From contig JAHBUB010000018.1 of assembly GCA_019638285.1 (NCBI GenBank), forward strand, positions 1 to 59,254: 59,254 bases of DNA, given 5' to 3'. Below the pieces are notes generated by a model. The model was not told where the DNA came from. It made no database searches and saw nothing but the letters and a program-made list of their open reading frames with translations. The stretch is from Cyclobacteriaceae bacterium (lineage in GTDB: Bacteria; Bacteroidota; Bacteroidia; Cytophagales; Cyclobacteriaceae). The translations under genes and the position numbers were made by a program. Shown here piece after piece: positions 1 to 9,348 of the stretch (position 1 is the stretch's first letter; every line of letters begins with the position of its first letter).

Positions 1-331
1 CGCCAGATGAGTTAAAGATCGAAAAACATGTAACATATCGTCCCTACGGGACTCACAAAATATAGACTTTTACATTACCTACATTTAGTCCCTACAGCAC
101 TACTCTCGATCACAAGTCTCCCACCTGCCAGCACACATGCGGAAGACGCACGCCAGCTTGGTAATCACACTTCAATTTTTATTTAACCGTTTGTTCCTCA
201 AGGCTATTTGAGGATAGGTCTTTTATAAATATGGGGAGGAACTACTTATAAATACTCAGACAATATACCAAACACTGGGTATGGTCTCCCAGTGCTACCT
301 CTGTTATCTATGCAAAAAGATAAACTAAATA
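1..331. other. Intergenic region at window edge, no gene seen
   Basis: No convincing reading frame or RNA gene is visible here. A short perfect inverted repeat, GTCCC-TAC-GGGAC, lies at 40-52. A related half site, AGTCCCTAC, follows near 89. Such short GTCCC/GGGAC palindromes look like dispersed intergenic repeats, but one copy cannot show that. The promoter for the gene starting at 374 must lie in the right half of this stretch; I see no clear consensus. Confidence 0.4.
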
Positions 332-373
332 ATGAATCAACAGAAAACATATGAGGTGTTGTGTGCTACAAGG

Positions 374-1111
374 ATGAAAACTGTATTCGTTCTCAGCCTG
401 GTAATGGTGGGTCTTTTACTTCACACCGAGTCCTGCGCTCAGCTCAGTGAAGTTAAAACCGATGGAAAAATATTTAGAACAGCACTTTACTATGGCAAAA
501 TGACCAACGAATGGTCAGATAAGGTAGGAAACGAAAAGTTCAGCGCAGTTGTACTGGATATCAGCAATAGCCGATCCACTTATGGCAACTTCAAGTTTCA
601 GTCTAGTCATCGTTATAAAATTTTGGGTGACGTTATGGCGCTTCTTTATACCAAACCTGGAATTGGTGAAAAACCCACCCCAGGTACCCCCACCCTTACC
701 AGCGTACTTGGCTGGCATAACTACGGACTGTCTTTGATCTCCACCAAATACTTTCAGTTTTCTGCTGGGGGCCATATTGGGGATTACTATTATGGAATTG
801 AGGGACTGCATACTTCAAGAAAATCTGATAAGAATATAGACGGCACCATTTATTACTACGGAGGTTTTGGGCCTTTGGCGATTGTGGATGTTAGTATTCC
901 TGGCACACCTTTAGTAATTCATTATGAAGGGTCTTACGCATTCACCTTTGGTGAAAAGCCAGTGATTCCGGATCAACAACCAGAAATACTCAATCAAATG
1001 TTTGAGCTAAGACTCGACAAGGTATTTTTCAACCTTGAAATAGTGAGTGGCCTCAACGACTGGGGCAACAGAATAAAAAGACAACAGTTTGGCATCGGTT
1101 TCATGTTTTAA
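374..1111 (+). CDS. Exported protein of unknown function, possible outer-membrane protein
   Basis: I do not recognise the family. An ATG at 332 would give 259 residues, but the signal peptide starts at the internal ATG at 374 (MKTVFVLSLVMVG...), which is preceded by AAGG, so 374 is preferred (245 residues). The signal sequence ends near an SCAQ motif, so either a lipoprotein (Cys) or a signal peptidase I substrate is possible. The rest has many alternating aromatic and polar strands and ends in a terminal Phe (FGIGFMF), a pattern seen in outer-membrane beta-barrels. It is the first of four exported-protein genes on the same strand, 13 bp before the next. Confidence 0.7.
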   Translation: MKTVFVLSLVMVGLLLHTESCAQLSEVKTDGKIFRTALYYGKMTNEWSDKVGNEKFSAVVLDISNSRSTYGNFKFQSSHRYKILGDVMALLYTKPGIGEKPTPGTPTLTSVLGWHNYGLSLISTKYFQFSAGGHIGDYYYGIEGLHTSRKSDKNIDGTIYYYGGFGPLAIVDVSIPGTPLVIHYEGSYAFTFGEKPVIPDQQPEILNQMFELRLDKVFFNLEIVSGLNDWGNRIKRQQFGIGFMF

Positions 1112-1124
1112 TCCTAATCCTTCA

Positions 1125-1775
1125 ATGAAGAATTTATCAATTTTTATCCTATTACTATCTACCCTATTTTCATGTGTAGACGAAGACGCTCCAGGTTCTG
1201 AATGTGGAAAGTGGGAAGTGGAGATCAACAACTCCGATGCTACAGTAACTGTAGAAAACGGATTGCTGATTGTTGATATTAAGAATCCAAAATCAAAAAA
1301 TGATGTACGCCTGATTCAACGTCAGACAGAGGCTGATAACCACAACGACATCTCAATAGGAATCACCCTCAAAGATTTTCAATGGACAGGTGTTGATGGA
1401 GGAGCTTCCCGCGATGCCCAGATCAGTGCTTCTGTGGCTTACAAATCAAGCCCGGACTCTCCCATTCTCACTTCGGTATATGGGGCTGACAAATCCACTT
1501 TTTTCGTTGAAGGCAAAGAAGTCTTTTCAAGAATGCAAGGCTTTGGAAGAGTCCCTTATGAAGTACTTTTTTTCGCTAAAGGTGAATTAGCAGCCTTTGA
1601 AAGAGACGCCCGCACCTTTCCCATGACGCTACTCTCAGTGGCTCCCAAGGTAGTGTATGTCGATTTTGGAATAGATCCCTTCATCACCCGACAGAACCCT
1701 ACTCAATCCATCCACTATGAAATTGACATCATCAAGTTTGAACAATACACCAAACACCCAGAATCCAATTTGTGA
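1125..1775 (+). CDS. Putative lipoprotein of unknown function
   Basis: The preferred start is the ATG at 1125 (MKNLSIFILLLSTLFSC), which begins a clean type II signal peptide with the lipobox LFSC and an acidic stretch (VDEDAPGSEC) after the cysteine. A longer frame opens at 1089 but overlaps the upstream gene and puts 12 residues in front of the signal. The mature part (about 200 residues) has no family I recognise. It is rich in beta-prone segments and has few cysteines. It sits 13 bp after the preceding exported-protein gene and 79 bp before another lipoprotein, so co-transcription is likely. Confidence 0.7.
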   Translation: MKNLSIFILLLSTLFSCVDEDAPGSECGKWEVEINNSDATVTVENGLLIVDIKNPKSKNDVRLIQRQTEADNHNDISIGITLKDFQWTGVDGGASRDAQISASVAYKSSPDSPILTSVYGADKSTFFVEGKEVFSRMQGFGRVPYEVLFFAKGELAAFERDARTFPMTLLSVAPKVVYVDFGIDPFITRQNPTQSIHYEIDIIKFEQYTKHPESNL

Positions 1776-1854
1776 TGGTAACTGGAACAAAAAATGGTGA
1801 TAAAAATTATGGACTCGCACATGATACATTCGATTGCAACTCGCTAAAGTAATT

Positions 1855-2391
1855 ATGAAAAATCTGAATAAATATTTAATCGTCCTTTCAACTGCCATTG
1901 TACTATTATTCAATGTTGCTTGTGAAGAGCAGCCTACTCCTATAGAACCCTGCAACGATAATCAATGGGCTACTGCCACTAAAAATGGAGAAGAAGTATG
2001 CTTGGGTGAAGCCGAAGCGATTTATTTCAACCCTAACACGGCCAATGCTATCATCGTGTTTACCGCTGGAAATGAGCAAACAGGTGATCGGGAAATTAAT
2101 GCCGAATTCTCTATTCCTATTGATGGCATCGCATTGAATACACCTTATCCTATTAAATCAGGGAAATTGTTTGGCGCAGACCCAATCACATCGGGCTCAA
2201 TTACATTTTTGGTTTTTGACCCTCCCGCTCAAGGTAAAGTAGGCTGTATCGCAGGTACTTTCTCATTGACAGCAGGCACACCAAACGGGCCAGTTACTTT
2301 TGAATATACCAACGGAAAGTTTGTGTATAACAAAGGAACGGTTTACGAAGAGGATAACCTTGGAGATACCGGCTGCAATCCATTCAAATAA
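1855..2391 (+). CDS. Putative lipoprotein of unknown function
   Basis: From the ATG at 1855 the protein has 178 residues, with a lipoprotein signal (MKNLNKYLIVLSTAIVLLF, lipobox NVAC) followed by EEQPTPIEPC. An upstream ATG at 1834 would add seven residues before the signal and is less likely. The mature domain looks like a compact beta-sandwich: it has Gly/Thr-rich strands and several cysteines (EPC, EVC, VGC, TGC) that could pair once exported. No family is recognised. It lies within the run of exported proteins at 0.4-3.7 kb, 31 bp before the next gene. Confidence 0.7.
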   Translation: MKNLNKYLIVLSTAIVLLFNVACEEQPTPIEPCNDNQWATATKNGEEVCLGEAEAIYFNPNTANAIIVFTAGNEQTGDREINAEFSIPIDGIALNTPYPIKSGKLFGADPITSGSITFLVFDPPAQGKVGCIAGTFSLTAGTPNGPVTFEYTNGKFVYNKGTVYEEDNLGDTGCNPFK

Positions 2392-2422
2392 ATACACATT
2401 TCAATAGCTGACTATATCCAAC

Positions 2423-3673
2423 ATGCATACATTTCTTACATCTGCCTTTAAAAGTATTTTAATCCTTACTGCAGTTTTATCCATTCAGTCGTGCTCTCTG
2501 TTTGAAGAGGAGGATGAAATTTGTAAGGTGACGGCAGAACCCCTGACCCATGATAACTTAAAGGTGACGGAAAATGCAGTATACCGAGGAGCGGGTGTAG
2601 GCACCGTTACTTACCTGTCCAGCACATGTAGTGATGATGGCACTACCAACGCCACCTGGACGTACAGTGGAGAAGCTCTCTTTGATGCCGCTACAAGTTA
2701 TACCAATGCAGTTCCTCCTGCCTTAATCTTTGACCAGAGTTCGAGTTTTGAATTCCTTACCAGCGGCACCCTATGCGTGCAACTTACGGCATGGGGCGAT
2801 GCCTCTGCGAAGTTATGCAAAGCGGTGAAAGTGCACAGAAAGCATGTTTGGTCGCGCTATCAAAAAGATTTTCCGGGAGGAAAGAGCAAACAACAAGTGA
2901 CCATGAACATTGCCGGTGATGTGTACAGCGGCTTCGGCATGTTCAACAACTGGTACAAGTTTGATACCACCACTTTTGAGTGGGCACCCAGAGCAGCTAT
3001 TCCCACCCTCCTTGATTTTAATGCTTTCGCTGGGTTCTCCATTGACGGTACAGGATACCTGGTGGGTAATAATTCTAAGTTATACGCCTACTCTCCTGGC
3101 GCAGACACTTGGATAGAGAAAGGGGCTTTACCAGAACTCGTTTCTACCGTTCTTAATCTGGGGGCTTTCGATGTTAGGTCTGAATACAGTTTCTCCGTGC
3201 TTGGAGCAAGCACAGGAGGAAAAGGATATTTTGGCCTCGGCAATCAGGATCGTCTGTTTGAATATGACCCTGCAGGCAACACATGGATAGAACTGACAAA
3301 GAAACCAGTAAAGGGTATATTGGGAGATCACACGTTTGCCTATAACGGAAAAATATTTAGCGGTCAGTATATATACACCATTGCTACCGATAGCTGGGTT
3401 AAGGGCAATGATAATTTTAATGTTTCCGTTGGGTACTCTCCAGGCTTTGTACCATTCAATGGCCTAATGTATGGTGGACTCACTGGAAAGACAGTGACGT
3501 TTGATGGTGTAAACCTAGCGACTCTTGATCTGGGAGGTGCCAATCAGTTTGTTCAGGTTCCATTGTTAAGGAATGGTAACGGAGCCTCCACTGGCAACTT
3601 TATTATCTTCCCTCGTTTGATGGGAGCCAATGGTTCAGACGAGATGAAGATGACTTATTATATAGACAGGTAG
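2423..3673 (+). CDS. Lipoprotein with Kelch-like beta-propeller repeats
   Basis: This is a 416-residue protein with a type II signal peptide (lipobox QSCS, then an EEEDE stretch). The N-terminal 140 residues look like an Ig/PKD-like domain with cysteines. The rest contains repeated Kelch-type units, seen as YDPAGNTWIEL, YSPGADTWIEKG and FDTTTFEWAPRA, each with a conserved Trp after Asn/Asp-Thr and preceding Gly-rich turns such as GKGYFGLG. Kelch propellers usually bind proteins or glycans; the ligand here is unknown. It is the last gene of the exported-protein cluster. Downstream lies 167 bp without a clear gene before the response regulator. Confidence 0.75.
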   Translation: MHTFLTSAFKSILILTAVLSIQSCSLFEEEDEICKVTAEPLTHDNLKVTENAVYRGAGVGTVTYLSSTCSDDGTTNATWTYSGEALFDAATSYTNAVPPALIFDQSSSFEFLTSGTLCVQLTAWGDASAKLCKAVKVHRKHVWSRYQKDFPGGKSKQQVTMNIAGDVYSGFGMFNNWYKFDTTTFEWAPRAAIPTLLDFNAFAGFSIDGTGYLVGNNSKLYAYSPGADTWIEKGALPELVSTVLNLGAFDVRSEYSFSVLGASTGGKGYFGLGNQDRLFEYDPAGNTWIELTKKPVKGILGDHTFAYNGKIFSGQYIYTIATDSWVKGNDNFNVSVGYSPGFVPFNGLMYGGLTGKTVTFDGVNLATLDLGGANQFVQVPLLRNGNGASTGNFIIFPRLMGANGSDEMKMTYYIDR

Positions 3674-3840
3674 ACTGTTCTGCGCTTTACAACCCATTCA
3701 GTGTGCTGGGTCACCCTCATGCCGAGACTCTTGTAACAGCTGTAGATCGACCTCCACAGAATGGTCCGATATTGCTTGCCAATGAAAAATAATGCTTTGT
3801 GAAAATATTCAATAAGCTCTATCTTTCCCGCACAAGAAAG

Positions 3841-4464
3841 ATGAAATACCGAATTCTATTGGTGGATGATCACCAAATTCTACTGGAGGGTACAAAGGCC
3901 ATTATTGATGGCGCCTCTGATTTGTTTGAAGTAACGGATACAGCTCATACTCCTGAGCGAGCTCAACAGCTTTTAAAAATCAATGATTACGACATCTTAA
4001 TTACCGATTATGAGATGCCTAATATGAAAGGTATCGAGCTGATCAAGATAGCCAAAGCCGTCTTACCTGAGATTAAAACCATCGTGTTGAGTATGCATGA
4101 TGAGCCTGCTGTAATAAGAGAGCTTCTTAAGGCGGGAACAGATGGGTTTATTTTAAAGAAGGATACCCACCAAAGTATCATAGACGCACTTGATAAGGTA
4201 GTACGTGGCAAGAAGTTCCTCAGTGAAGATGTTTCAGATATACTTATTCAGGGGATTGACGAAGACAAAAACAAAGACCTGACACCCAGAGAGGTTGAAA
4301 TCACCAAGTTGATCGCAAAAGAAAATAGTACCAAGCAGATTGCGGACATTCTCTTTATCAGCGAACGGACCGTAGAAACTCATCGGAAAAATATCCTCAA
4401 GAAAACAGGCACCAACAATGCAGTGGGACTTGTGCGCTATGCCCTTAAAAACAATTTAGTTTGA
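3841..4464 (+). CDS. NarL/FixJ-family response regulator
   Basis: The protein has an N-terminal receiver domain (about residues 1-120), with the acidic pocket in VDDH and the phosphoacceptor Asp near residue 56 in ITDYEMP. A C-terminal LuxR-type helix-turn-helix follows (LTPREVEITKLIAKENSTKQIA, then ISERTVETHRKNILKK). The start at 3841 (MKYRILLVDD) matches family starts; a GTG-initiated extension from 3799 is not needed. It overlaps the 3' end of the sensor kinase on the other strand by 9 bp, tail to tail. The two probably form a two-component pair, although they are not co-transcribed. Target genes are not visible. Confidence 0.9.
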   Translation: MKYRILLVDDHQILLEGTKAIIDGASDLFEVTDTAHTPERAQQLLKINDYDILITDYEMPNMKGIELIKIAKAVLPEIKTIVLSMHDEPAVIRELLKAGTDGFILKKDTHQSIIDALDKVVRGKKFLSEDVSDILIQGIDEDKNKDLTPREVEITKLIAKENSTKQIADILFISERTVETHRKNILKKTGTNNAVGLVRYALKNNLV

Positions 4465-6597
4465 TTTTATTGCATCGCTTTCTTTTTGCTCTGCCCGAGT
4501 GGTAAAGGTACCAATAGCGATAAGAACCGCTGACCCCTTTCTTCCTTCCTGCGTATCAATTTCCATTGTTCCTCTTATCAGATTCAGTCTGGTGTTAATG
4601 TTTCTCCATCCATTCCCCTGGCTGTTCTTAAATTTCTCTATGTCATAACCTATTCCGTCATCTTCAATAGACAATACAAGTTCATCCTCATGATTGCTCA
4701 ATCCCAAATAAACATGGGTGGCCTGGCTGTACTTCATGATGTTGGATAAGAATTCCTGAATGATTCGATACAGAGAAACTTCTACTACTTCGGGTAAGCG
4801 GTCTTCAGCATCCAAAACAGAAAGCTTTACCTGAAGTTGATTGGTGTTGTTAATTCGTTTGGCTAATTCCTCCACGGCAGCAACCAATCCTTCTTTCATC
4901 AACGTTTGTGGCATCAGGTTAAACGCGATGTTTCTGATTTCGTTGTGAACATCCTTTAGCAAGTACGTTGAGTTTTCATACAACTCATCTCTTTTGTTCA
5001 TATCTCCGTTGAGCTGGCTCATGGATTGAATGTTCAACTGAAGCGCTGCAATGAGCTGCCCCATCCCATCGTGCAAGTCAGTGGCGAAACGTTTTCGCTC
5101 CTGCTCCTGTGAATCGATCACCGCCTTTATCTGTGCTTCGCGCATTCTTATTTTCTGCTCTTGAAGTACCGACTTGGACCTTTGAATGGATCTGTAACGC
5201 AAGAAGTTGAACACAACAATTACTAAACCCAGAAGTATCAGCAAACCAACAATGAGGAAAGTGTTTCTTTCGAGCGAAGCTGTTTTTAATTCGTTCTCCT
5301 GATTTAGAAAATTTATTTCCTGATCTTTTTCCCTTGTTTTGTACTGCGTTTCCATCTCCACAATATCTTTCGACTTTTTCTCCTGGAACATAGAATCCTT
5401 CACAGCAAAAAATTTGTTCCTGAAACTCAGCGCGCGTTCGTAGTCTCCCCTCGCTACAGCAAATTCATATTGCGTATTCATGATCTCCGCAATTACGTTT
5501 CTCGATTTGATTTCCTTTGCCCTCATCAGGGACGAGTCCATATAGACTTGAGATAGCGAAAGCAAACCTTTGTGTCCATAGGCGGTGCCAATGTGATAGT
5601 AATTTAACGATTGATTGTACTTATCGCCTATCTCTTTGGCGATCACTACTCCGTCTTGCGCATAACCAATTGCCCGGTCATACTCTTTCACCACATTAGA
5701 AACAGCAGCTGAATTGGATTTACAAAGAAGCAGCCCGCTTGTGTACGATGCCTGACTGTAATTCAGAGAGGCACTGTCCAGATAACTTCTGGCTGCAATT
5801 AAATTGTTTTGGGTAAACATGATGCCACCAATATTGATGTACATATTGCCCACTTCAATGGGATCTCCCAGTTGTTTTTTCTTCTCCATGGCCTTGTTAT
5901 AAAACTGCATTCCCATTTTATCATCACCATGCTCCATATAGGCTATGCCCAGGTTATTGTACGTGTTGCCTGCCACACGGAGGTAGACTTTTGCCCATAA
6001 GGGCTTTGGCTTATAGGATCCAATTATTTCAACTGACTTATACAAGTAGAGAATGGCGGAGTCAAATTGTCCAAGCAATTGATGGCTCCTCCCTACATTG
6101 GAAAGCGATGTGATTAAACCCAAAGAATCCTTCGCGGCTACGAATAAATTGTTCGCATCATAGGAGAGAACCTTGAACCGTTCATATTGGTTGTCCTTTC
6201 CGTAAAGCGTTGCTAGGTCAAGCATAACCTGTCCTTGCATTACCCACTTTTCTTTTTTACCAAATTTTTCAATGGCCATAGTATAGTAATCAATGGCCTG
6301 ATCTTTTTCACCCTGAGATTCATACCGAATACCCTTCAATGCGGTAATCATTGCAGCCGACAATTCCTGATTAATTTTGAGAGCGGAGATATTACTCATC
6401 AACTCCTCTGCAATAGTAGTGTCTATCGGGGCATACTCTCTTGCCAAAAGCCAATAAGTATCTAGCTTTTCTTCGGGCGAATAGCTATGAAGTGCTTGCT
6501 TTAATGAATCAGAAAAAATAACATCCTGAGCGTGAGATGTGTGGAGTACTCCAACGAGAAAGAGAGAAAGCAGAGCTGAAGGAAAATTCAAGGTCAA
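4456..6597 (-). CDS. TPR-containing sensor histidine kinase (HisKA_3/NarX type)
   Basis: This is a 713-residue protein. It has a signal peptide (ending THAQ), then tetratricopeptide-like helical repeats to about residue 400 (for example YNNLGIAYMEHGDDKMGMQFYNKA). A transmembrane segment lies near residues 445-470 (FLIVGLLILLGLVIVVF) and is followed by a coiled coil. The HisKA_3 dimerisation domain carries the phosphoacceptor His509 in ATDLHDGMGQL. A HATPase_c domain has an N box near EFLSNIMKYSQA and a G1 box EDDGIGYD. It is predicted to sense something with periplasmic TPRs and phosphorylate the convergent NarL-type regulator that overlaps its end. The signal is unknown. Confidence 0.9.
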   Translation of the reverse strand: MTLNFPSALLSLFLVGVLHTSHAQDVIFSDSLKQALHSYSPEEKLDTYWLLAREYAPIDTTIAEELMSNISALKINQELSAAMITALKGIRYESQGEKDQAIDYYTMAIEKFGKKEKWVMQGQVMLDLATLYGKDNQYERFKVLSYDANNLFVAAKDSLGLITSLSNVGRSHQLLGQFDSAILYLYKSVEIIGSYKPKPLWAKVYLRVAGNTYNNLGIAYMEHGDDKMGMQFYNKAMEKKKQLGDPIEVGNMYINIGGIMFTQNNLIAARSYLDSASLNYSQASYTSGLLLCKSNSAAVSNVVKEYDRAIGYAQDGVVIAKEIGDKYNQSLNYYHIGTAYGHKGLLSLSQVYMDSSLMRAKEIKSRNVIAEIMNTQYEFAVARGDYERALSFRNKFFAVKDSMFQEKKSKDIVEMETQYKTREKDQEINFLNQENELKTASLERNTFLIVGLLILLGLVIVVFNFLRYRSIQRSKSVLQEQKIRMREAQIKAVIDSQEQERKRFATDLHDGMGQLIAALQLNIQSMSQLNGDMNKRDELYENSTYLLKDVHNEIRNIAFNLMPQTLMKEGLVAAVEELAKRINNTNQLQVKLSVLDAEDRLPEVVEVSLYRIIQEFLSNIMKYSQATHVYLGLSNHEDELVLSIEDDGIGYDIEKFKNSQGNGWRNINTRLNLIRGTMEIDTQEGRKGSAVLIAIGTFTTRAEQKESDAIKSN

Positions 6598-6809
6598 GCA
6601 GTTTTAAGGCAAAAATACCCAATAGTAGGTAGTGCAAAATTACCACAAAACACAGATTGAAATCACTCCCGACTAAGAAGATTTATAAAACTTAATTATA
6701 ATATAATTGTAAGCATCCGCTGCAGCAGAATTTATTTCATCCACAGAAACAATTCCCTGACCATCATAGAAAAAAAACTTGCAAATATGAAGCACATCAT
6801 TCTAAACAC
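6598..6809. other. AT-rich intergenic region upstream of the kinase gene
   Basis: The kinase promoter must lie here, on the minus strand. The stretch is AT-rich, and I see no other gene or repeat in it. Confidence 0.35.
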
Positions 6810-6842
6810 AGAACCTCCACATCAATATGTGAAGGTTCTTTT
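6810..6842 (+). terminator. Rho-independent terminator-like hairpin
   Basis: AGAACCT (6810-6816) pairs with AGGTTCT (6833-6839), and inside it CACAT pairs with ATGTG around a CAAT loop. TTTT follows on the plus strand. No plus-strand gene is recognised immediately upstream, so it may be left over from a lost gene or may end a short transcript. Confidence 0.5.
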
Positions 6843-6861
6843 ATCCTATTCAAACTGTAAA

Positions 6862-7023
6862 TTACTCCGACCTGAGACTTTTAACAGGATTCACTATTGT
6901 GGCTTTTATACTTTGGTAGCTTACAGTTACAATTGAAATAACAATCGCCAACAAAGCGGCAATGGCCAACGTGAACCAACTGATTTCAATTCGATAATAG
7001 AAGTTTTGCAGCCACTGATTCAT
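6862..7023 (-). pseudogene. Relic C-terminus of a MacB/FtsX-type ABC permease
   Basis: A 53-codon minus-strand frame encodes one transmembrane segment followed by VSYQSIKATIVNPVKSLRSE and a stop. This is the typical end of the MacB/FtsX permeases of this phylum. It matches the end of the intact permease at 18534-20954 (ISYQSFKAAKANPAQSLRSD). No upstream permease domain is present, so this is read as the remnant of a gene whose 5' part was lost, possibly when the neighbouring TonB receptor region arrived. It is unlikely to be functional. Confidence 0.75.
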
Positions 7024-7115
7024 TACACTATGTTGTGCGCTCGGGCGGATTATCTAATCTTTTCTTTAAATCTTTGAATCGTCAGTTTAATAGGCTCCTC
7101 AAATTGAAAGACATA

Positions 7116-9284
7116 TTACAACTTAATCTTGATTCCTCCATTCACTACGAACCCGTCTACTGGGGCGTAGATGTCGCGGAAGGTAGGATTGGTAACAGGC
7201 CCCGTGAAGATGGTGTCAAAGCGGGTTTGACGGGTATCCCCGAAATTCTCAAAGTTGAGGAACAAGGAAAAGTTCTCCCACAGCTTCTCTGTCATCAATC
7301 CAAATATCCAGTAGGATTTGCCTATGGTGCCATCGTTGAGTTTTTGCTGGCTAAAGTAGTAGCCTTCCAATCCTATTTTCAGTTTATCTTCTACCTCATA
7401 CATCAGCACATTGTTAAGTCGGTGTTTGGCCACCAGTGGAAAGGTGGCAGTAGTACCATTGTAATGGGTGTTTACATCGGCCAACGTATAACCAATAAAG
7501 AGTTTTAAGTCATTGTAGGTCAACTTCACATTGGTTTCTATGCCCTTTGTATCAATGAGTCCTGAGGGTTGTTGGTATTCGTAAAAACTACCTGCGGGTG
7601 TAAGTATCAATGGATTATCTATTCGGGTGTAAAAGAACAGGGTATTGATACTGAACGTCATGTTATCGGAGAGGGGCGTTTTATAATTGAAGTCCAGGTT
7701 CCCTCCTGTTGATTTCTCTGCTTCGGTAGTAGCCGTATTAATGGGCAGCACATTCTGGAATTGAATACGCTCTGCATCCTCCGTGAAAACCGTAGGTGCT
7801 TTGTACCCCAGTCCACCTCCTACTCTGGCGGTGAGTTTCGGATGCAGTTTAAACATGGCCGATATTCTTGGCAAGGCAAAGAACCCGTATTCATTTTGGT
7901 AATCTCCTCTTAGTCCAGTCTCCAAAGTCAACAGATCAGAAGCGTTCCAGGTATTCTGCACGAAAACACCTACTGTGTTATAAGTATAGTCAATGGCCTC
8001 GGCCGGAGTTACATTATCTTGTTTGAACTGATCGGTCCACACATTCAATCCTGCCACCCACTCCGCCTTCGCTCCTTGCTGATGATAAGCCAACTCACTG
8101 AAGGAGGACAATTGCACACCTGAAAAACTATATGATGGAATTTTTATCCCTCGGTCGTAGTAACTGACACTATTCCGGAAACTCAGTGTACGGTTTCCAT
8201 CAATTTTATGATCAAAGCCAGCTTGTGAACTTACCCGTGCAGTCGTGTTTTCCTCAAAGTAAGGATTCGGATAGGTGGGCTTCCCTTCGATGTAGTTAAG
8301 GTCGCCACCAGTACGTTTTTCAATGGTGGTGTTCAATCCCACATTGAAAGATGTGTTCTCATTGAGGTAAACAAAAAGTTTTGGATTCAATGTATAGCGA
8401 TCAAACTTTGGGATGGCCGTCAATCCAATATTTGCTGGATCGTACGGGGTGCCATGATTGGAGGAAGCAAAAATGGTGGTCCCTACTTTTTTGAATTTTT
8501 GGGAATAGAAAGCACTTGCATCCAGTCCCAATGCGGAAGTGCCATTGAGCATCACGTTGAATTCTCTTTCTTCAGAAGGAGTTTTAGAAACCAGGTTTAC
8601 CAATCCTGCAATGGCACCACCACCATAAAGTGTAGAAGAAGCTCCCTTGATCACTTCTACCTGTTGCAAGTCAAGCGGCACAATTTGAAGCAAACTCAAT
8701 CCCCCAGAAAATCCGGAGTACAGCGGCATACCATCACGCAGGATCTGCGTGTATTTTCCATCCAATCCTTGAATGCGGATGCTGGAATTGTAAGATGTGG
8801 CAGAAGTCTGCTGTGTTTGAATGCCCGTACTCTCATTCAACAACATTCTGATATCGCCTGGCTTCATGTTTCCTTTTTCTGTCAGCTCCTCTCCGGAGAT
8901 GGCTTCCACCCGGGTAGGGATGTCGGCAATCGTTCTGCTTGAGCGCGTGGCCGTAATGATCACTTCTTCCATTTCTTCATGGCTGTGCGCCAATAGAATT
9001 TCTGTCGGTGTGGCGGAAGACAATGGGAATGAATAGGTTTTGCGTTGCGTCTCGTAGCCAATGTATCGAAACTCAATGGTCTGCTGACCGTTGGGGATGT
9101 TGTTGATTTCAACGAGACCGTTAAGATTGGCAGTGGCGCCATTGTTGGTGCCCTGTACAATAGCGGTAGCACCTATCAAGGGCTCACTGCTTTCGCTGTC
9201 TTTGATGAATGCTTTAAAATTGTTTTGTGCCCATACAGGGCTTATCATAAAAATTGTCAATAATGACAGAATAATTCTTTTCAT
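7116..9284 (-). CDS. TonB-dependent outer-membrane receptor
   Basis: This is a 722-residue receptor. It has a signal peptide (MKRIILSLLTIFMISPVWAQ) and a carboxypeptidase-regulatory-like domain at about residues 22-105 (SSEPLIGATAIVQGTN). The plug domain follows at about 110-240 (TRVEAISGEELTE, IRIQGLDGKYTQILRDGMPL, VEVIKGASSTLYGGGAIAGLVN). A 22-strand-type barrel runs to the C-terminus. It imports an unknown substrate across the outer membrane using TonB energy. The lack of a SusD partner argues against a glycan system. The small exported Cys/Asp-rich protein just upstream on the same strand suggests a metal or metallophore, which is inference. Confidence 0.92.
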   Translation of the reverse strand: MKRIILSLLTIFMISPVWAQNNFKAFIKDSESSEPLIGATAIVQGTNNGATANLNGLVEINNIPNGQQTIEFRYIGYETQRKTYSFPLSSATPTEILLAHSHEEMEEVIITATRSSRTIADIPTRVEAISGEELTEKGNMKPGDIRMLLNESTGIQTQQTSATSYNSSIRIQGLDGKYTQILRDGMPLYSGFSGGLSLLQIVPLDLQQVEVIKGASSTLYGGGAIAGLVNLVSKTPSEEREFNVMLNGTSALGLDASAFYSQKFKKVGTTIFASSNHGTPYDPANIGLTAIPKFDRYTLNPKLFVYLNENTSFNVGLNTTIEKRTGGDLNYIEGKPTYPNPYFEENTTARVSSQAGFDHKIDGNRTLSFRNSVSYYDRGIKIPSYSFSGVQLSSFSELAYHQQGAKAEWVAGLNVWTDQFKQDNVTPAEAIDYTYNTVGVFVQNTWNASDLLTLETGLRGDYQNEYGFFALPRISAMFKLHPKLTARVGGGLGYKAPTVFTEDAERIQFQNVLPINTATTEAEKSTGGNLDFNYKTPLSDNMTFSINTLFFYTRIDNPLILTPAGSFYEYQQPSGLIDTKGIETNVKLTYNDLKLFIGYTLADVNTHYNGTTATFPLVAKHRLNNVLMYEVEDKLKIGLEGYYFSQQKLNDGTIGKSYWIFGLMTEKLWENFSLFLNFENFGDTRQTRFDTIFTGPVTNPTFRDIYAPVDGFVVNGGIKIKL

Positions 9285-9348
9285 TTCAGATAAAAGTTAA
9301 TACTTAAAAAATAAACCGAAGGATCCCGGTTGAATCAATTATGGAGGA

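Noticed and set aside
3673-3792. A 39-codon open stretch downstream of the Kelch lipoprotein (includes GHPHAETLVTAVDRPP)
   Set aside because: It could be a remnant of a lost C-terminus, but it has no start codon of its own, no known homologue that I can name and a length possible by chance.
6787-6960. A short plus-strand frame starting at the ATG near 6787
   Set aside because: It runs through a terminator-like hairpin and antisense to the permease relic, with no coding signature.
8454-8942. A 162-codon plus-strand frame antisense to the TonB receptor
   Set aside because: It is a shadow of the receptor gene. The composition is that of the complementary strand, and no domain is recognisable.
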